From: Paenibacillus xylanexedens
GTDB taxonomy: Bacteria; Bacillota; Bacilli; Paenibacillales; Paenibacillaceae
Assembly (NCBI RefSeq): GCF_007680605.1
Contig: NZ_VEIO01000001.1
Span: forward strand, 3,105,276 to 3,169,275
Direction: 5' to 3'
Length of the DNA stretch: 64,000 bases
The notes below the pieces were generated by a model. It did not search any database. It was not told the DNA's origin and saw only the letters and a list, made by a program, of their open reading frames with translations. Numbering within the stretch: the first letter of the stretch is position 1; the number at the start of each line of letters is the position of its first letter. Below, piece by piece: positions 8,374 to 18,800 of the stretch. A program made the translations under genes and the position numbers.

Positions 8374-10437
8374 TTACGAACTCGTTTTAAAACGTGCCGA
8401 TTCCTCAGCGAGCTGTTTGGTCAAAGCATCGATGGTCTGCACCAGCTCGGCCAAATGCTCGGTCATTCCAGACTGCTCCTCCATGGTGGCGGTAACTTCT
8501 TCAATGGATGCGGACACTTCCTCGCCAGAAGCAGACAAGTTCTGTGCCGCGCCAAGGACTTCGTCCTTATCCCGTTCAATGGACTCGATCTCGGAGGCGA
8601 TCGCCTGCACCTGATTCATCATATTTTGCATATTTCGCGTCGCAAAATTAAAGGTTTCCTTGGTTTGCATCACACTGCTCTTGTGTTGCTCGGCAATGGC
8701 CTCAATGGCCTGTACACTCTGGTTATTCTGCTCTACATGTTCAATCGTCTGCATAACGATGCGATGAATATCTTCGGATTGTGCCGTTGTCTGTTCTGCA
8801 AGCTTGCGTATTTCGGAAGCCACCACGGCAAATCCACGGCCCTGCTCTCCTGCCCGTGCCGCTTCAATGGACGCATTCAGCGCAAGCAGTTTGGTTTGAT
8901 TTGCAATCTCGGCAATGGTGCTTGTGATCTGTTGAATGCCGGATGAGCTCGTTGCAAGTTGAACCGTAATCTTTGAGATGTTATTTACCTCTGCTTCATT
9001 CCGATCATTAACGGCGATGAGAGCATCGATCACTTCATGATTATCCCGGAATGCATCGGTAATTTCATCCGCCTGAGCCATGACAGACTGGGACATCTCG
9101 TTGACATTTACAATTTTGCTACCCACGTTCATAAATTGATCAACGATCGCCTCTGTATCGTTAGCCTGCGACTCCATTGCACGGGATATTTCAAGTGCAG
9201 TGGCCGTGGTATCGGTAATCGATGCGGCTGTCTGCTGTGCAGACTTATCCAGTTCCGCAATACTTTTATTCAAAACACCAATGGAAGCGTTCATGCTGGC
9301 GATTAGCTGTCTGTTCCCTTCAGCCATCGTATTGAAGCTATCCGCCAGTTCGCTGAACTCCCCGCTGTATTTTTCCTTCGCCTGTACCGTCAAATCTCCC
9401 CCCGCAAGCTGTTTAAACAGTGCGGTAATGGATGTAACCGGTCTTGTCATCACCCGTGAGAGTAGAATACCCACAATGACAGAGAAGGCTATCGAACTGA
9501 ACAGAACGATGTACATCTTATTTGCCATGCTTGTTAATGGCTGATTGACGTCGACGTAGGAATCCTCAACGATAATCGTCCAGTCCGATTGCGGAATTTT
9601 GGAATAAAACACTACTTTCTCGTCTGTGCTTACCTCGCCCTGTTGTAATTCATTACTTGGAGGCAAATCTACAAGAGACTTGTATTCCCCGGTTTCCAGC
9701 GGTTTCCCTGCCAGATTTGCATCTGCCGAGTGGTACATCACTTTACCCACCCGATCCAGAACGATTACTTTACCTTCATCGTTAATCTTGACGTTCTGTA
9801 ATTGGTTCACAAAAAACGAAGTGGATATCGTGGCAATAAGCACTCCGTTTACTTGCTGATTCTCATCATACATCGGAGAGGCAAAAACGGTGCCCAATGT
9901 ACCCAACGTTTTGGAAATAATACCTTCACTGATGACCTGACGCCCTTGTATCGCTTCTTTAAAATAGCCCCGATCCGCGCGATCTCCGCCTACGGTCTTC
10001 GGGTCGTTCGCTGCGACTACCGTGCCATTCTTATCAATCAGCATAAGCACAACGGCGCCCTCAATGCCTTCCAAGCTTTGGGCTAAGATATCATTAGATT
10101 CATTGATTAGAGTTTGATTTTCCTCAAAAAAGGTATTTGCTTCCTGTCCTTCATTTGCACTCCGTATGGAAAGCAATTGTTCAAAGGCCTTATGTTTGGT
10201 CATGAGAAATGCCGCTTGCTTAGACAACTGCAGAGAGGTAAACAATCCTGCCCCAATTCGATCCGAATTGGCATGAATTTCATCCTTACTTTTATCCTGT
10301 GTAATACCTTCAGCTATCTTATAACACAGCACAGCCGTTACGGTCAGTACGATACACACGAGAAGACTGATCATTAATGGTAATTTGACCCGAAAAGACA
10401 TATTTCTCAGTCGCTGTCCTGCTTTTGCAAAAAACAT
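8374..10437 (-). CDS. Methyl-accepting chemotaxis receptor
   Basis: 687-residue transmembrane chemoreceptor. Numbered from the ATG at 10437 (preceded by GGAGG with 5-base spacing; the longer frame has no ribosome site), there is a first membrane helix at about 19-40 and a large extracellular dCache-like sensor with [17 protein letters not shown] second membrane helix lies near 315-335, followed by HAMP ([11 protein letters not shown]) and a long cytoplasmic coiled-coil signalling domain with the hairpin tip [20 protein letters not shown]. It would steer flagellar swimming by controlling CheA. The ligand cannot be told. Single-gene unit. Confidence 0.95.
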   Translation of the reverse strand: MFFAKAGQRLRNMSFRVKLPLMISLLVCIVLTVTAVLCYKIAEGITQDKSKDEIHANSDRIGAGLFTSLQLSKQAAFLMTKHKAFEQLLSIRSANEGQEANTFFEENQTLINESNDILAQSLEGIEGAVVLMLIDKNGTVVAANDPKTVGGDRADRGYFKEAIQGRQVISEGIISKTLGTLGTVFASPMYDENQQVNGVLIATISTSFFVNQLQNVKINDEGKVIVLDRVGKVMYHSADANLAGKPLETGEYKSLVDLPPSNELQQGEVSTDEKVVFYSKIPQSDWTIIVEDSYVDVNQPLTSMANKMYIVLFSSIAFSVIVGILLSRVMTRPVTSITALFKQLAGGDLTVQAKEKYSGEFSELADSFNTMAEGNRQLIASMNASIGVLNKSIAELDKSAQQTAASITDTTATALEISRAMESQANDTEAIVDQFMNVGSKIVNVNEMSQSVMAQADEITDAFRDNHEVIDALIAVNDRNEAEVNNISKITVQLATSSSGIQQITSTIAEIANQTKLLALNASIEAARAGEQGRGFAVVASEIRKLAEQTTAQSEDIHRIVMQTIEHVEQNNQSVQAIEAIAEQHKSSVMQTKETFNFATRNMQNMMNQVQAIASEIESIERDKDEVLGAAQNLSASGEEVSASIEEVTATMEEQSGMTEHLAELVQTIDALTKQLAEESARFKTSS

Positions 10438-10630
10438 GAATACCTCCACCATCCATCCTGATTTTGTATGAACCCATATAATATTTGATAATTTAATATC
10501 GGTAGGGAGCCAATAATCTGACAGTGTATGGAGCATTTGCACAAAAAAAATTTTAATGATCTAAATTTATTACAAATTGGAATGAAGGGTAGCGAACTCA
10601 ATGAACAGCGCTCTCTCTTATTGAAAAAGA

Positions 10631-10667
10631 AAATAAGCTCCTGCCAGCGATTGGCAAGAGCTTATTT
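10631..10667 (-). terminator. Terminator after the amidohydrolase
   Basis: AAATAAGCTC pairs with GAGCTTATTT, with an inner TGCCA/TGGCA stem. On the minus strand it is followed by TTTTCTTTTT. Confidence 0.85.
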
Positions 10668-10675
10668 GGGGGTTG

Positions 10676-11551
10676 CTATGACTTCGCAATACGCTGATCA
10701 ATACGTGGAAACAGGCTAAATGCGTTTTCGTAAAACACCTTCTCATGATGCTGCTCCGGCACAAGCCTGCGGACAAATTCAGCATACAAATCGATGGGAG
10801 CCAGCGGCCAGTCGGTGCCAAACAGCATTTTCTCATAGTGATCCGAATAAACCAAAGCCCGGCGGAAGTGATCCATGAACAGTGGTTCGTTCATAAAGCG
10901 TTCGAAGTGAGGACGATCCCCCACCACAAGCCCCGATAAATCCGCGTACACGTTAGGATTCTTCGCCACCACCTCGGCCGCATCCATCACCCAGGGATCA
11001 CCCAGATGGCAGATCATGAAGTTTACACCTCGTTGTTGCAAGGCAAGCTCGTCCACCGTTAGCGGATGGGAATATTTGAGCAGCCCGTTCATGGAGTAGG
11101 TGTCTCCCGTATGGATAACCACAGGCAGATTGTATTTTGCAGCCAGCTCATAGACCGGGGTATAGATTTTGTCATACACATAGTGGTGATAATATCCCGC
11201 ATACAGCTTGATTCCAGCAACTTCGGGCGATTGTAATCTGGCTTCAATCCGGTCCAGCTCGTCTTGAGATTGTCGACCCACCAGTCTGTTTGGATTAATC
11301 CCAACACACTCCATTAGAAACGATGGAATCTGTTCTTCCAGATCCAGCCCCATCGGGTTAGGGGAACTGGAATCCGGAAAAGCTCCCTTCGTCTGCTCAC
11401 TCACCCCCATACCGATGCCAAGAATGACTTCATTTCGGTCAAACTCCGCCTTGAGACCCGCCGCGCTGTAGTCTACTTTGGACAGGTCAATTGCGGTACG
11501 GTGAAAGCTGTCGATATCCGATAGATGGATGTGAATATCAATGATGGGCAT
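10676..11551 (-). CDS. Amidohydrolase_2-family TIM-barrel hydrolase
   Basis: 291-residue metal-dependent hydrolase or decarboxylase-like protein. The N-terminal IDIHIHL motif (H7, H9), VVIHTGD, MICHLGDPW and LFGTDWPL near the C-terminus are the metal and active-site segments of the amidohydrolase-2 group. It overlaps the end of the upstream 1077-residue GNAT fusion gene by 14 bases, which implies translational coupling and a shared pathway. It ends at a strong terminator. Substrate unknown. Confidence 0.85.
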   Translation of the reverse strand: MPIIDIHIHLSDIDSFHRTAIDLSKVDYSAAGLKAEFDRNEVILGIGMGVSEQTKGAFPDSSSPNPMGLDLEEQIPSFLMECVGINPNRLVGRQSQDELDRIEARLQSPEVAGIKLYAGYYHHYVYDKIYTPVYELAAKYNLPVVIHTGDTYSMNGLLKYSHPLTVDELALQQRGVNFMICHLGDPWVMDAAEVVAKNPNVYADLSGLVVGDRPHFERFMNEPLFMDHFRRALVYSDHYEKMLFGTDWPLAPIDLYAEFVRRLVPEQHHEKVFYENAFSLFPRIDQRIAKS

Positions 11552-14500
11552 CGGAGGCCTCCTCTTCGCTTGTTGATGTTACAAAGTTCAGTTTTAACAA
11601 ATCATATATATCCATCGTATGAAGCGGGATCGGCCCCAGAACAAGATAAGTCGGCTCCGTCCAGACGGTTTCGCCATCTTGTATCGTAAGCTCGTGTGTT
11701 ACGTTATGTCCTGTCACCAGATTGTTAGCAAACGCCCAGGCATTCTGGTTCGGATAACGATTCACCGCATGCAGCATGTTTTGACGTGAAAGCGAGCCTG
11801 TCCGAAAAATATCTTTTAAAGGCAAGCCAATGTCTACTTTACCGAGCGGAAAACGGTCTTGGCCCGGTTGCTCGACCCAACCTTCCGTATACACGTCCGA
11901 AGGTTTAAAGAACCTACCTTCTGTAAGAGCATAATTTGCTCGTGTCAGACCAGACTTGTTGGTCACAGCCAGCAAGGTACAGAGTACAGGAACGCCAGGC
12001 AACATCAGATAATGCTGATGAACAGTGATTCCCCGGTTCGCCTCATGTTTCTCAATGCGGGTAGTCACCTTCAAACCTTTCCACACATTCCCGAATTGAT
12101 CCTTTTGCTCCGACCAGGATACACTCGTTTGCTCCAATTGACGGCTAAATCCGTTCATACCCGGAATATCGACAGCCATCCCGCCATACCACGGATTCCA
12201 CCACGAACGGGCGGCAGGTTCAGGATATGAACTATCCAGCCATTCCTCGCCCTGAACTTGCAGAGAGTGCACAATCCCCCCGAATGCAGGATCAGCCGTA
12301 ATCGATAACACGCCATTGTTTACGGTATATAACGTCCCTGCTCCTTCTGATCCCTCTTCAATTTTCTGCTGGACTTCGGACCTTGACTGTGGAAACCAGA
12401 GGGCTGTTCGCTCCTGAATGCGGTCTTCTCCACGATATACAGCCCGGACTTTCCAACCACCGCTGTGCTCTCGTTGGTCTGGGCGGTCTGGGAACTCAGA
12501 ACGCTGTAGGTCACGGAGATTCGTTACTGTTCCGATGTCCTTGAGCGAAAACTCCAGCTTTGCTGAGTCCAGATGTTCTGCCGCATCAAACGCTAGCGTA
12601 CCAGCCTTAACCTCCGATTCACCCCCCTGTTGTACGTAAAGCTCCAGCGTACCCGCAAGAGGAACAAGCTTACGCTCAACTAATGCAGTCTGAAGCACCT
12701 CCGGAGCAAATGGATTGCCATCATTCAACGTCACTTCCAGATGACTGTCCAGCATCGGAATAACCCCATTAGGTTGTTTACGGGCGAATGCGCGGAAATC
12801 CGTCCACTTGGCAAACGTGTTGAGTGCAAATACCGTTTCCTTCGTAGCTACGGAAGCTCCCGCTTCCAAACGTCCCAGCTCATGCTGTAATGCCAGCGTA
12901 TATTCGGGCTTAATCAGCTTCAGTGAAGGGTCCCAATAGATGCCGCACGCACCATACTCTTCCTTGCAAAACAACCAGTTCTCCGTAATCTGCCCACTAT
13001 CCCAGTGGTTTGGATCACCGGCATAATCATCCCCCATATCTACAAAACGACCCTGATAAGGCAGAATGAGCCGATTGCCGAAGAAACCGAAGTGATCCAT
13101 CAGGAACAGCTCTTCTTCCCATGCCGTATCACGTGTATTCACAACCTCGTGAGAGAACGTAGCTATTCCGTTAGCGGACAGTTTGGCAACTGTCTTCAGC
13201 AGCAATCCCGGGAAATTTTCCAATTCATAGACCGCTTCCATAACCTGATGATTACCATCAGCCACAATCTGTACTTCTTTGGCTTCTTTCAGGGACAATT
13301 CCTCCGAATACGGTTTTCCCAGCTTCGGATAATTCCACCAGAAGGAGTGACGCGATCCGGGGTATTCGATCCACATGACGTTATCATGTTTGTTCATATG
13401 GAGGGAGTACGCGCCGTTCACCGCAATCCACTGGCCGTTCGCCTCACCGCCATACCTGCCTTCAATGCCCTTCATCAGTACAGACAGTTTTCTTGTAAAA
13501 ATAATCTCCGATCCCCCCGCCGGAACAGCGGTAATCTCCACATTCTGTGCATATATGCCATATGAATGCAGGGTAAACGGAACGGACACGGATCTTTTGC
13601 CTTTTGCAGATACTCTGAAGCGCAAGGTACGCTCTGTCCAATCTAGAAATGCGTCTCCTGGCAGTTCCATAATAAATTCTGTTTCCGCGTCCACATTGTT
13701 TTCCACGTTCAGAATCAGCTCTGCCTGAATAGCCGGATACAATTCCTTCACGGGGAGAACTGGCGTAATCTTTGCCGGGAATTTAGGATGAACGCCAAGA
13801 CGGAACTGAGCTTTCCTCCCGCCAATTAGCCAAGCACTACAGATGACGGGATGTGTTTTGTTCTTGTTCTGTTCTTCGCTCACCGGATCGAGGTAAAACT
13901 CTCCCTCTACCGTGATGGCTTCGCCTGGCTGCAACGTTTGCACGACGTCCATGGCAAAACGGATATTTTTGTCGTCCTGCCCTTTGATCTCGAACTCAAG
14001 ATCGACATTGGATTTATTTTGGATATGATAACGCACGGGATAACTCGAACCAAACACCAGATCATGATGTTCTACTTCGGTATGGATGCTGTAGTCCGGC
14101 GTGTCCAGAGCGGCCAAGCCGCGGCCTGTTTTTTCAAAAGTTGCCCGCAGGGAGAGTTCCCCTTTTTGCCACGTATAATCCAAGAAATCGAAGCCACGCT
14201 CCTGCCGTCCATCCGGCTCGATTACCAGTTCACGGGTGCTGTCAGCGTACCAATCCAATGTTTCAAAGTAGGGTGCCAGCGCCTCGGTCTGCAATACGGT
14301 CGGGATAAAATTCATCAGATGTACGCTATCGTCTTTTTTCTCCCAAAAGAAACCGCATTTCTTGTACATCGGTACCGCCTTCGTATTGCCCGGCCATGTG
14401 AACAGATCCAGGCGCGGCCATCCGGCCTCGACCGTTTTCTCCACTGCCTTTAGGATCAGATTGCGACCAATCTTGTAACCGTGGTAGTCCGGGCGTACGT

Positions 14501-14771
14501 TAAGTAGTGGTACATACAGTGCATTCTCGTCAAAACGGTAATTGGCAAAGCTGCAAAAGCCAACGACCTCTTCCTCATGAACCGCCAGAAACACATGTAA
14601 ATGAGATGAGTTCTCCATCTCCTGGCGAATGCTATCCTCTGTCCTCTGCCTTGTGCCGCCTCCCCAGCTCTCATTACTTCGATTCCACATGTCTGCCAAG
14701 CTGGCGGCATAAGAAACGTTGTATTCAACAATACGAATCTGGTCGATGATCGTTTGTGATTGTACGTTCAT
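11538..14771 (-). CDS. GNAT acetyltransferase fused to a large beta-sandwich protein
   Basis: 1077 residues in one uninterrupted frame. Residues about 12-160 form a GNAT acetyltransferase fold (LLNVRPDYHGYKIGRNLI as the CoA loop, MYKKCGFFWEKK at the end). The remaining roughly 900 residues look like consecutive all-beta modules. The last part (GVLSITADPAFGGIVHSLQ) recalls carbohydrate-handling galactose-mutarotase-like folds, but no catalytic motif was identified. No signal peptide is seen. The ATG follows GAGAAGGAGAATGGAAC. It is followed by, and overlaps, the amidohydrolase. Possibly a paired amino-sugar or secondary-metabolite pathway; function unknown. Confidence 0.75.
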   Translation of the reverse strand: MNVQSQTIIDQIRIVEYNVSYAASLADMWNRSNESWGGGTRQRTEDSIRQEMENSSHLHVFLAVHEEEVVGFCSFANYRFDENALYVPLLNVRPDYHGYKIGRNLILKAVEKTVEAGWPRLDLFTWPGNTKAVPMYKKCGFFWEKKDDSVHLMNFIPTVLQTEALAPYFETLDWYADSTRELVIEPDGRQERGFDFLDYTWQKGELSLRATFEKTGRGLAALDTPDYSIHTEVEHHDLVFGSSYPVRYHIQNKSNVDLEFEIKGQDDKNIRFAMDVVQTLQPGEAITVEGEFYLDPVSEEQNKNKTHPVICSAWLIGGRKAQFRLGVHPKFPAKITPVLPVKELYPAIQAELILNVENNVDAETEFIMELPGDAFLDWTERTLRFRVSAKGKRSVSVPFTLHSYGIYAQNVEITAVPAGGSEIIFTRKLSVLMKGIEGRYGGEANGQWIAVNGAYSLHMNKHDNVMWIEYPGSRHSFWWNYPKLGKPYSEELSLKEAKEVQIVADGNHQVMEAVYELENFPGLLLKTVAKLSANGIATFSHEVVNTRDTAWEEELFLMDHFGFFGNRLILPYQGRFVDMGDDYAGDPNHWDSGQITENWLFCKEEYGACGIYWDPSLKLIKPEYTLALQHELGRLEAGASVATKETVFALNTFAKWTDFRAFARKQPNGVIPMLDSHLEVTLNDGNPFAPEVLQTALVERKLVPLAGTLELYVQQGGESEVKAGTLAFDAAEHLDSAKLEFSLKDIGTVTNLRDLQRSEFPDRPDQREHSGGWKVRAVYRGEDRIQERTALWFPQSRSEVQQKIEEGSEGAGTLYTVNNGVLSITADPAFGGIVHSLQVQGEEWLDSSYPEPAARSWWNPWYGGMAVDIPGMNGFSRQLEQTSVSWSEQKDQFGNVWKGLKVTTRIEKHEANRGITVHQHYLMLPGVPVLCTLLAVTNKSGLTRANYALTEGRFFKPSDVYTEGWVEQPGQDRFPLGKVDIGLPLKDIFRTGSLSRQNMLHAVNRYPNQNAWAFANNLVTGHNVTHELTIQDGETVWTEPTYLVLGPIPLHTMDIYDLLKLNFVTSTSEEEASDAHH

Positions 14772-15158
14772 GTTCCATTCTCCTTCTCTATATGTATAGG
14801 ATGGTCTTCGTGAACACTAACTGGCCTTCGTCTGATCGCTATTGAACTAATCGAGGCTGTATCTAGCAAATCTAGCGATAGTCTTATCATACTATATTTG
14901 GAAACATTTTCAGAGCGTCTTCGGCTCATAGATTCATATTGGCTCTAGAACGATTATACGTAAATAAGAAACCTTAGACCGTTATCGTTCGTATGTACCT
15001 AGGGGCTGTCTTGGGCTTATGTATAGGCTAACATATACGGTGGTGATAAGGATAAATTGCCTTGACTGTGAGTTTTGACAAGCGCTGTTCGCCCTTGGTA
15101 CTCTGAAGAGAGCAATGTCTACTTATATCAAAAATAGATAGATTCGTGGAGGGAAAGC
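14772..15158. other. Intergenic region between divergent genes
   Basis: About 390 bp between the GNAT fusion (leftward) and dedA (rightward). Divergent promoters must lie here; TATACAT near 14797 and TTGACA near 15075 are weak candidates. No ORF, repeat or RNA was recognised. Confidence 0.5.
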
Positions 15159-15752
15159 ATGACGGAGTGGATTACGCAATTCATACTGTTTTTTAAGGAT
15201 TTGTCATACGCAGGACTGGTTATTGCCTTGTCCTTTGAATTTGTCCCTGCCGAACTTGTTCTGCCCATGGCGGGATATTGGGTATATCTCGGGGATATGA
15301 AGCTGTGGTTAGCTATTCTGGCAGGAACCGTTGGCGGCACATTTGGCCCATTGACGTTATATGCACTCGGACGTTATGGCGGCAGACCGATGGTGGAGAA
15401 GTACGGCAAGTATTTCCTCATTCGTCCTCATCATGTGGAGGCATCCGATACGTTTTTCGAAAAATACGGCAGCGGGGTCGCTTTCTATGGACGCTTCGTA
15501 CCCGGCATTCGAACCGTGATCTCCATCCCTTGCGGTATGGCGAAGATGAACGTATTCAAATTCAGTATTTTTACCTTCCTGGCCATGCTTCCGATCACAT
15601 CAATTTACGTCTACCTCGGTTACAAACTAGGCGCTCAATGGGAAGAAGTCGGCGAAGTCGTGAAACCGTATGTCATTCCGGCAGGCATGATCTTCCTGAT
15701 TGGTTTTGGACTGTACATGTTGCTGAAACGTTGGAAAAAAAGACCGGCTTAG
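15159..15752 (+). CDS. DedA-family (SNARE-associated/VTT) membrane protein
   Basis: 197-residue polytopic inner-membrane protein. Four to five hydrophobic segments surround the DedA signatures FVPAELVLPMAGY (near residue 28) and FYGRFVPGIRTVISIPCG (near 109-126). Family members act in lipid carrier recycling (undecaprenyl phosphate or phospholipid flipping) and envelope homeostasis. GGAGGGAAAGC precedes the ATG. Single gene ending at a bidirectional terminator. Which lipid this member moves cannot be told. Confidence 0.92.
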   Translation: MTEWITQFILFFKDLSYAGLVIALSFEFVPAELVLPMAGYWVYLGDMKLWLAILAGTVGGTFGPLTLYALGRYGGRPMVEKYGKYFLIRPHHVEASDTFFEKYGSGVAFYGRFVPGIRTVISIPCGMAKMNVFKFSIFTFLAMLPITSIYVYLGYKLGAQWEEVGEVVKPYVIPAGMIFLIGFGLYMLLKRWKKRPA

Positions 15753-15791
15753 ACAAGTGAATGGTTGTTGAAGTAACGGAAGGGATAAAAA

Positions 15792-15828
15792 TAAAGCCCC
15801 GCTGATTTTTAGAATCAGTGGGGCTTTA
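15792..15828. terminator. Bidirectional terminator
   Basis: TAAAGCCCCGCTGATT and AATCAGTGGGGCTTTA form a 16-bp stem with one G-T pair between the convergent dedA and SLH genes. Confidence 0.9.
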
Positions 15829-15881
15829 TGAGTTTTAGATATTTTTGATCATAGAAGACTTACTTCCTTAGGATAGAACTA

Positions 15882-18800
15882 TTAAAATGTAAATGTCTCA
15901 ATGGCTCCCGCTTGAAAAGGAGGCTGAGCCGCTTCACGAACCCGAACGGAATCCCCCGTTTGGAACGAAACGGTCTGGTCAACGAGCAATGGGGTCCATT
16001 CCCCATCATTCTTCGAGTATTCCAGCGTCGGCAAAGATGTGGATATTGAATTGTTCAAACTCATCACATGAACTTTGGATGTGAATTTAAACTCTTTTGC
16101 TGGAGCAGCATCCAGATATCGACCACCTTTCTCACGAACAAGAACGGTGAGATCCCCTGGAAATTGTTGTGGGTTCTCTACATTGTAAGTAGTCCACGTC
16201 AGGCCAGCATCGACTGAATATTCCATTGCAGAGGACATATAATTTGCCTCAAACATATTGTCGGCATCATTGTGACCAACATACATTTTCACATTATCTC
16301 CAAAAGTAACCGTAATGGACTTACCTGCCGGAACTTGATTGTCCGGATCAGCTTTCACACGCACTCGCACGAATACTTCTCCTGGAAAAACCGGTGGATT
16401 GGCTTCATCATACGTAATCCAATTTTGTCCGTTATCAAGTGAAAATTCCATACTTGCATTGGCTCCGACCAATATATTTCGTTTATCATCTTCAGTGACC
16501 GTTGGTTGCTCAGGAGCAGAAGGCAGTGTATCTTTGATCGCAATAGAGATCGGCGCTGTATGAGTTCCATCTTGCAGCACAGCTTGAATCAGCAAATGTG
16601 TTGCTCCATCAGGAATAGACGTCCCTTGGGGCAGCGTAAAGCTGTTTCCGTCTGACTTATCCAATGTCTTGATTGTAGCCAGGCTTCCTCCCGTATTCCC
16701 CCACATCAGCTGATAGGAAACGACTGCAGTATCATCTGTGCCTGGTGTCCAATTAATTTCCCCTCCAATCGTTCCTGCAGCTTTATCCGTATCAACAAAA
16801 GAAAGAGATAAGGGCATAGAGGACGATTTGGTGTAGGCCAACTCGTAAGCATGACGAATTTGTTCAATGCTTATAAATTTGTTTTCCGGTAAGAGACTGC
16901 GCTCACTTAGGATCATTTTAGCAATTTCGGTTCGAGCTGCCTGATTCATGCTGCTGTATCGCGCTGCATCAATATGGAGTATATCCGCATACCTTATCAG
17001 ATAAGATTCCGTGATGGCGTTCGTTCCGGCATAATTGAAGTTATGGATCACACTAGCTTCGGTATTGGACGGTGCAGGGTACTGCTGGTTAGTCGTCTCA
17101 ATAATCTGTTTAACATCACTGAATGAGCTGTACTGGCCAGCTTTTTCTGCCAAAGCCTTCTGATAATGCTGTCCGTTAAATTCAATTAAACCCAGTTCCC
17201 TTTTCAATTCAGAAGGGTAGGCTCCAAGGATATGCAGGACATCTTCACCCTTGGTTGGATCGATTCGATTGCCCGTTTCGATGGATAATTGCTTCGTAAT
17301 CAACGAGACAACATTTGGCCCCGAGTAACTGCCATGTCCCCCGAACGAACGGGAACCACTTCCATCTGAATCTTTAATAGTCAACGCATTTTTAACATAA
17401 GTCCAATCGAAAGAATAAGACGTCCCGTCTCCCAATGTTACCGGGTCAAAATTTACATTAAGAATAGGCATTTCCGGAATGGTTAGATCCCAATGGATCG
17501 ATTTGATCTCAATAAATCCATATCCATAGTTCCGCAGGCGGCCATCCTTAAAGATCGCAGCCGGGTTAGTCGTGGTTGTTGCTGGAGGTGTGAGTACACC
17601 CGTAAACTGAATCCTAATCTGGCTCAGGTTCGATTTATCGTATGGAAGGACATCGCTGTCATTGGCACGATAATTCATAATCGAATGAATAAACATCGGC
17701 TGTGTTTCCTGACCCGTCTCTCCATTTTTGAAAATGGTATAGATATGATAGGTTTTGGATGGCTCAAGTCCTTCTACTTTGTACGTCACAGGTTGATTCG
17801 CTGTCACCGAAAACATGCCATGGGTTGAAGGCAAGTTATCAGGAAGTGATCCATTCTTCACTTGTTCCGCTGTAGGACGTACACGATCATCGGCACGAAC
17901 AGCCATGTAATAAACTGTACCTGATTTATTTGTGGTCATCAGACCAACAGCTGCATTTTCTGTACGGTCCTGATAACTCTTGTACGTATACGGATACCAT
18001 GATGTCGGATCTGGATTCGCAGGAGTTGATGGTGTACCCGGATTGGAAGGCGCCCCTCCTCCTGAATTCCCCGTACTGCCTCCACTAGTGGAAGAATTGC
18101 TTCCTCCAGAGCTTGGTTGTACAAATGTCGGATTGCTTACACCATTAATCGAAGCAATTTGGGTTTTCACCTTATCGTAGTTTGCAATGACTCTTTCCGG
18201 CGATACTCCCTCTGGCAGAACTAAACGTTGAATGGAAGCATTCGCTGGAATGGATACTTGGATTGCACGATCTGTAATCGTTACAGATCCAATAACCCCG
18301 GTACCCTGTAGGGTAATTGTTCCAGCACCTTGAATGGTCAACGAATCGATACGGCCCGTTCCAGAGATGCTTGTTGCCTCACGACCCGCGTTTACCTCCA
18401 GGTTACGGATGTGCGCATACAATGAAGCGTTTTGAACCCCTGCTCCTACGGTCACCGTTTCGTATGTGATGGATTCATCTCCCCACAACCCCGCAAGCTT
18501 GGAGTCAATATGAACCTCTGTAACGACCGTTTTATTCACGGATTCAACTCGAACATCTTCCTTACTAATATTCATTCCTTGAAGAGAGGATTGGTCGAAT
18601 ACAACCGTGTTGTCATCTCCACCCTTTACGTAAGTTGTACCTTTAACTTTAACTTTCTCCGCGTAAAAATCATTCTCAAGTTCTTTTGAAATTTCCAGAT
18701 CACCGCTGATGTCGAGGTTCCTGATCGTTATGTAGTCTGCTGCAGCTCTTACGTTACCCGCTATAACCGCTTGTCCACCATCGAGTACGACGTTCCCTGA

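Noticed and set aside
10438..10520. SigD flagellar promoter for the chemoreceptor (ACCGATAT on the minus strand)
   Set aside because: No TAAA at the right distance upstream; match is too partial.
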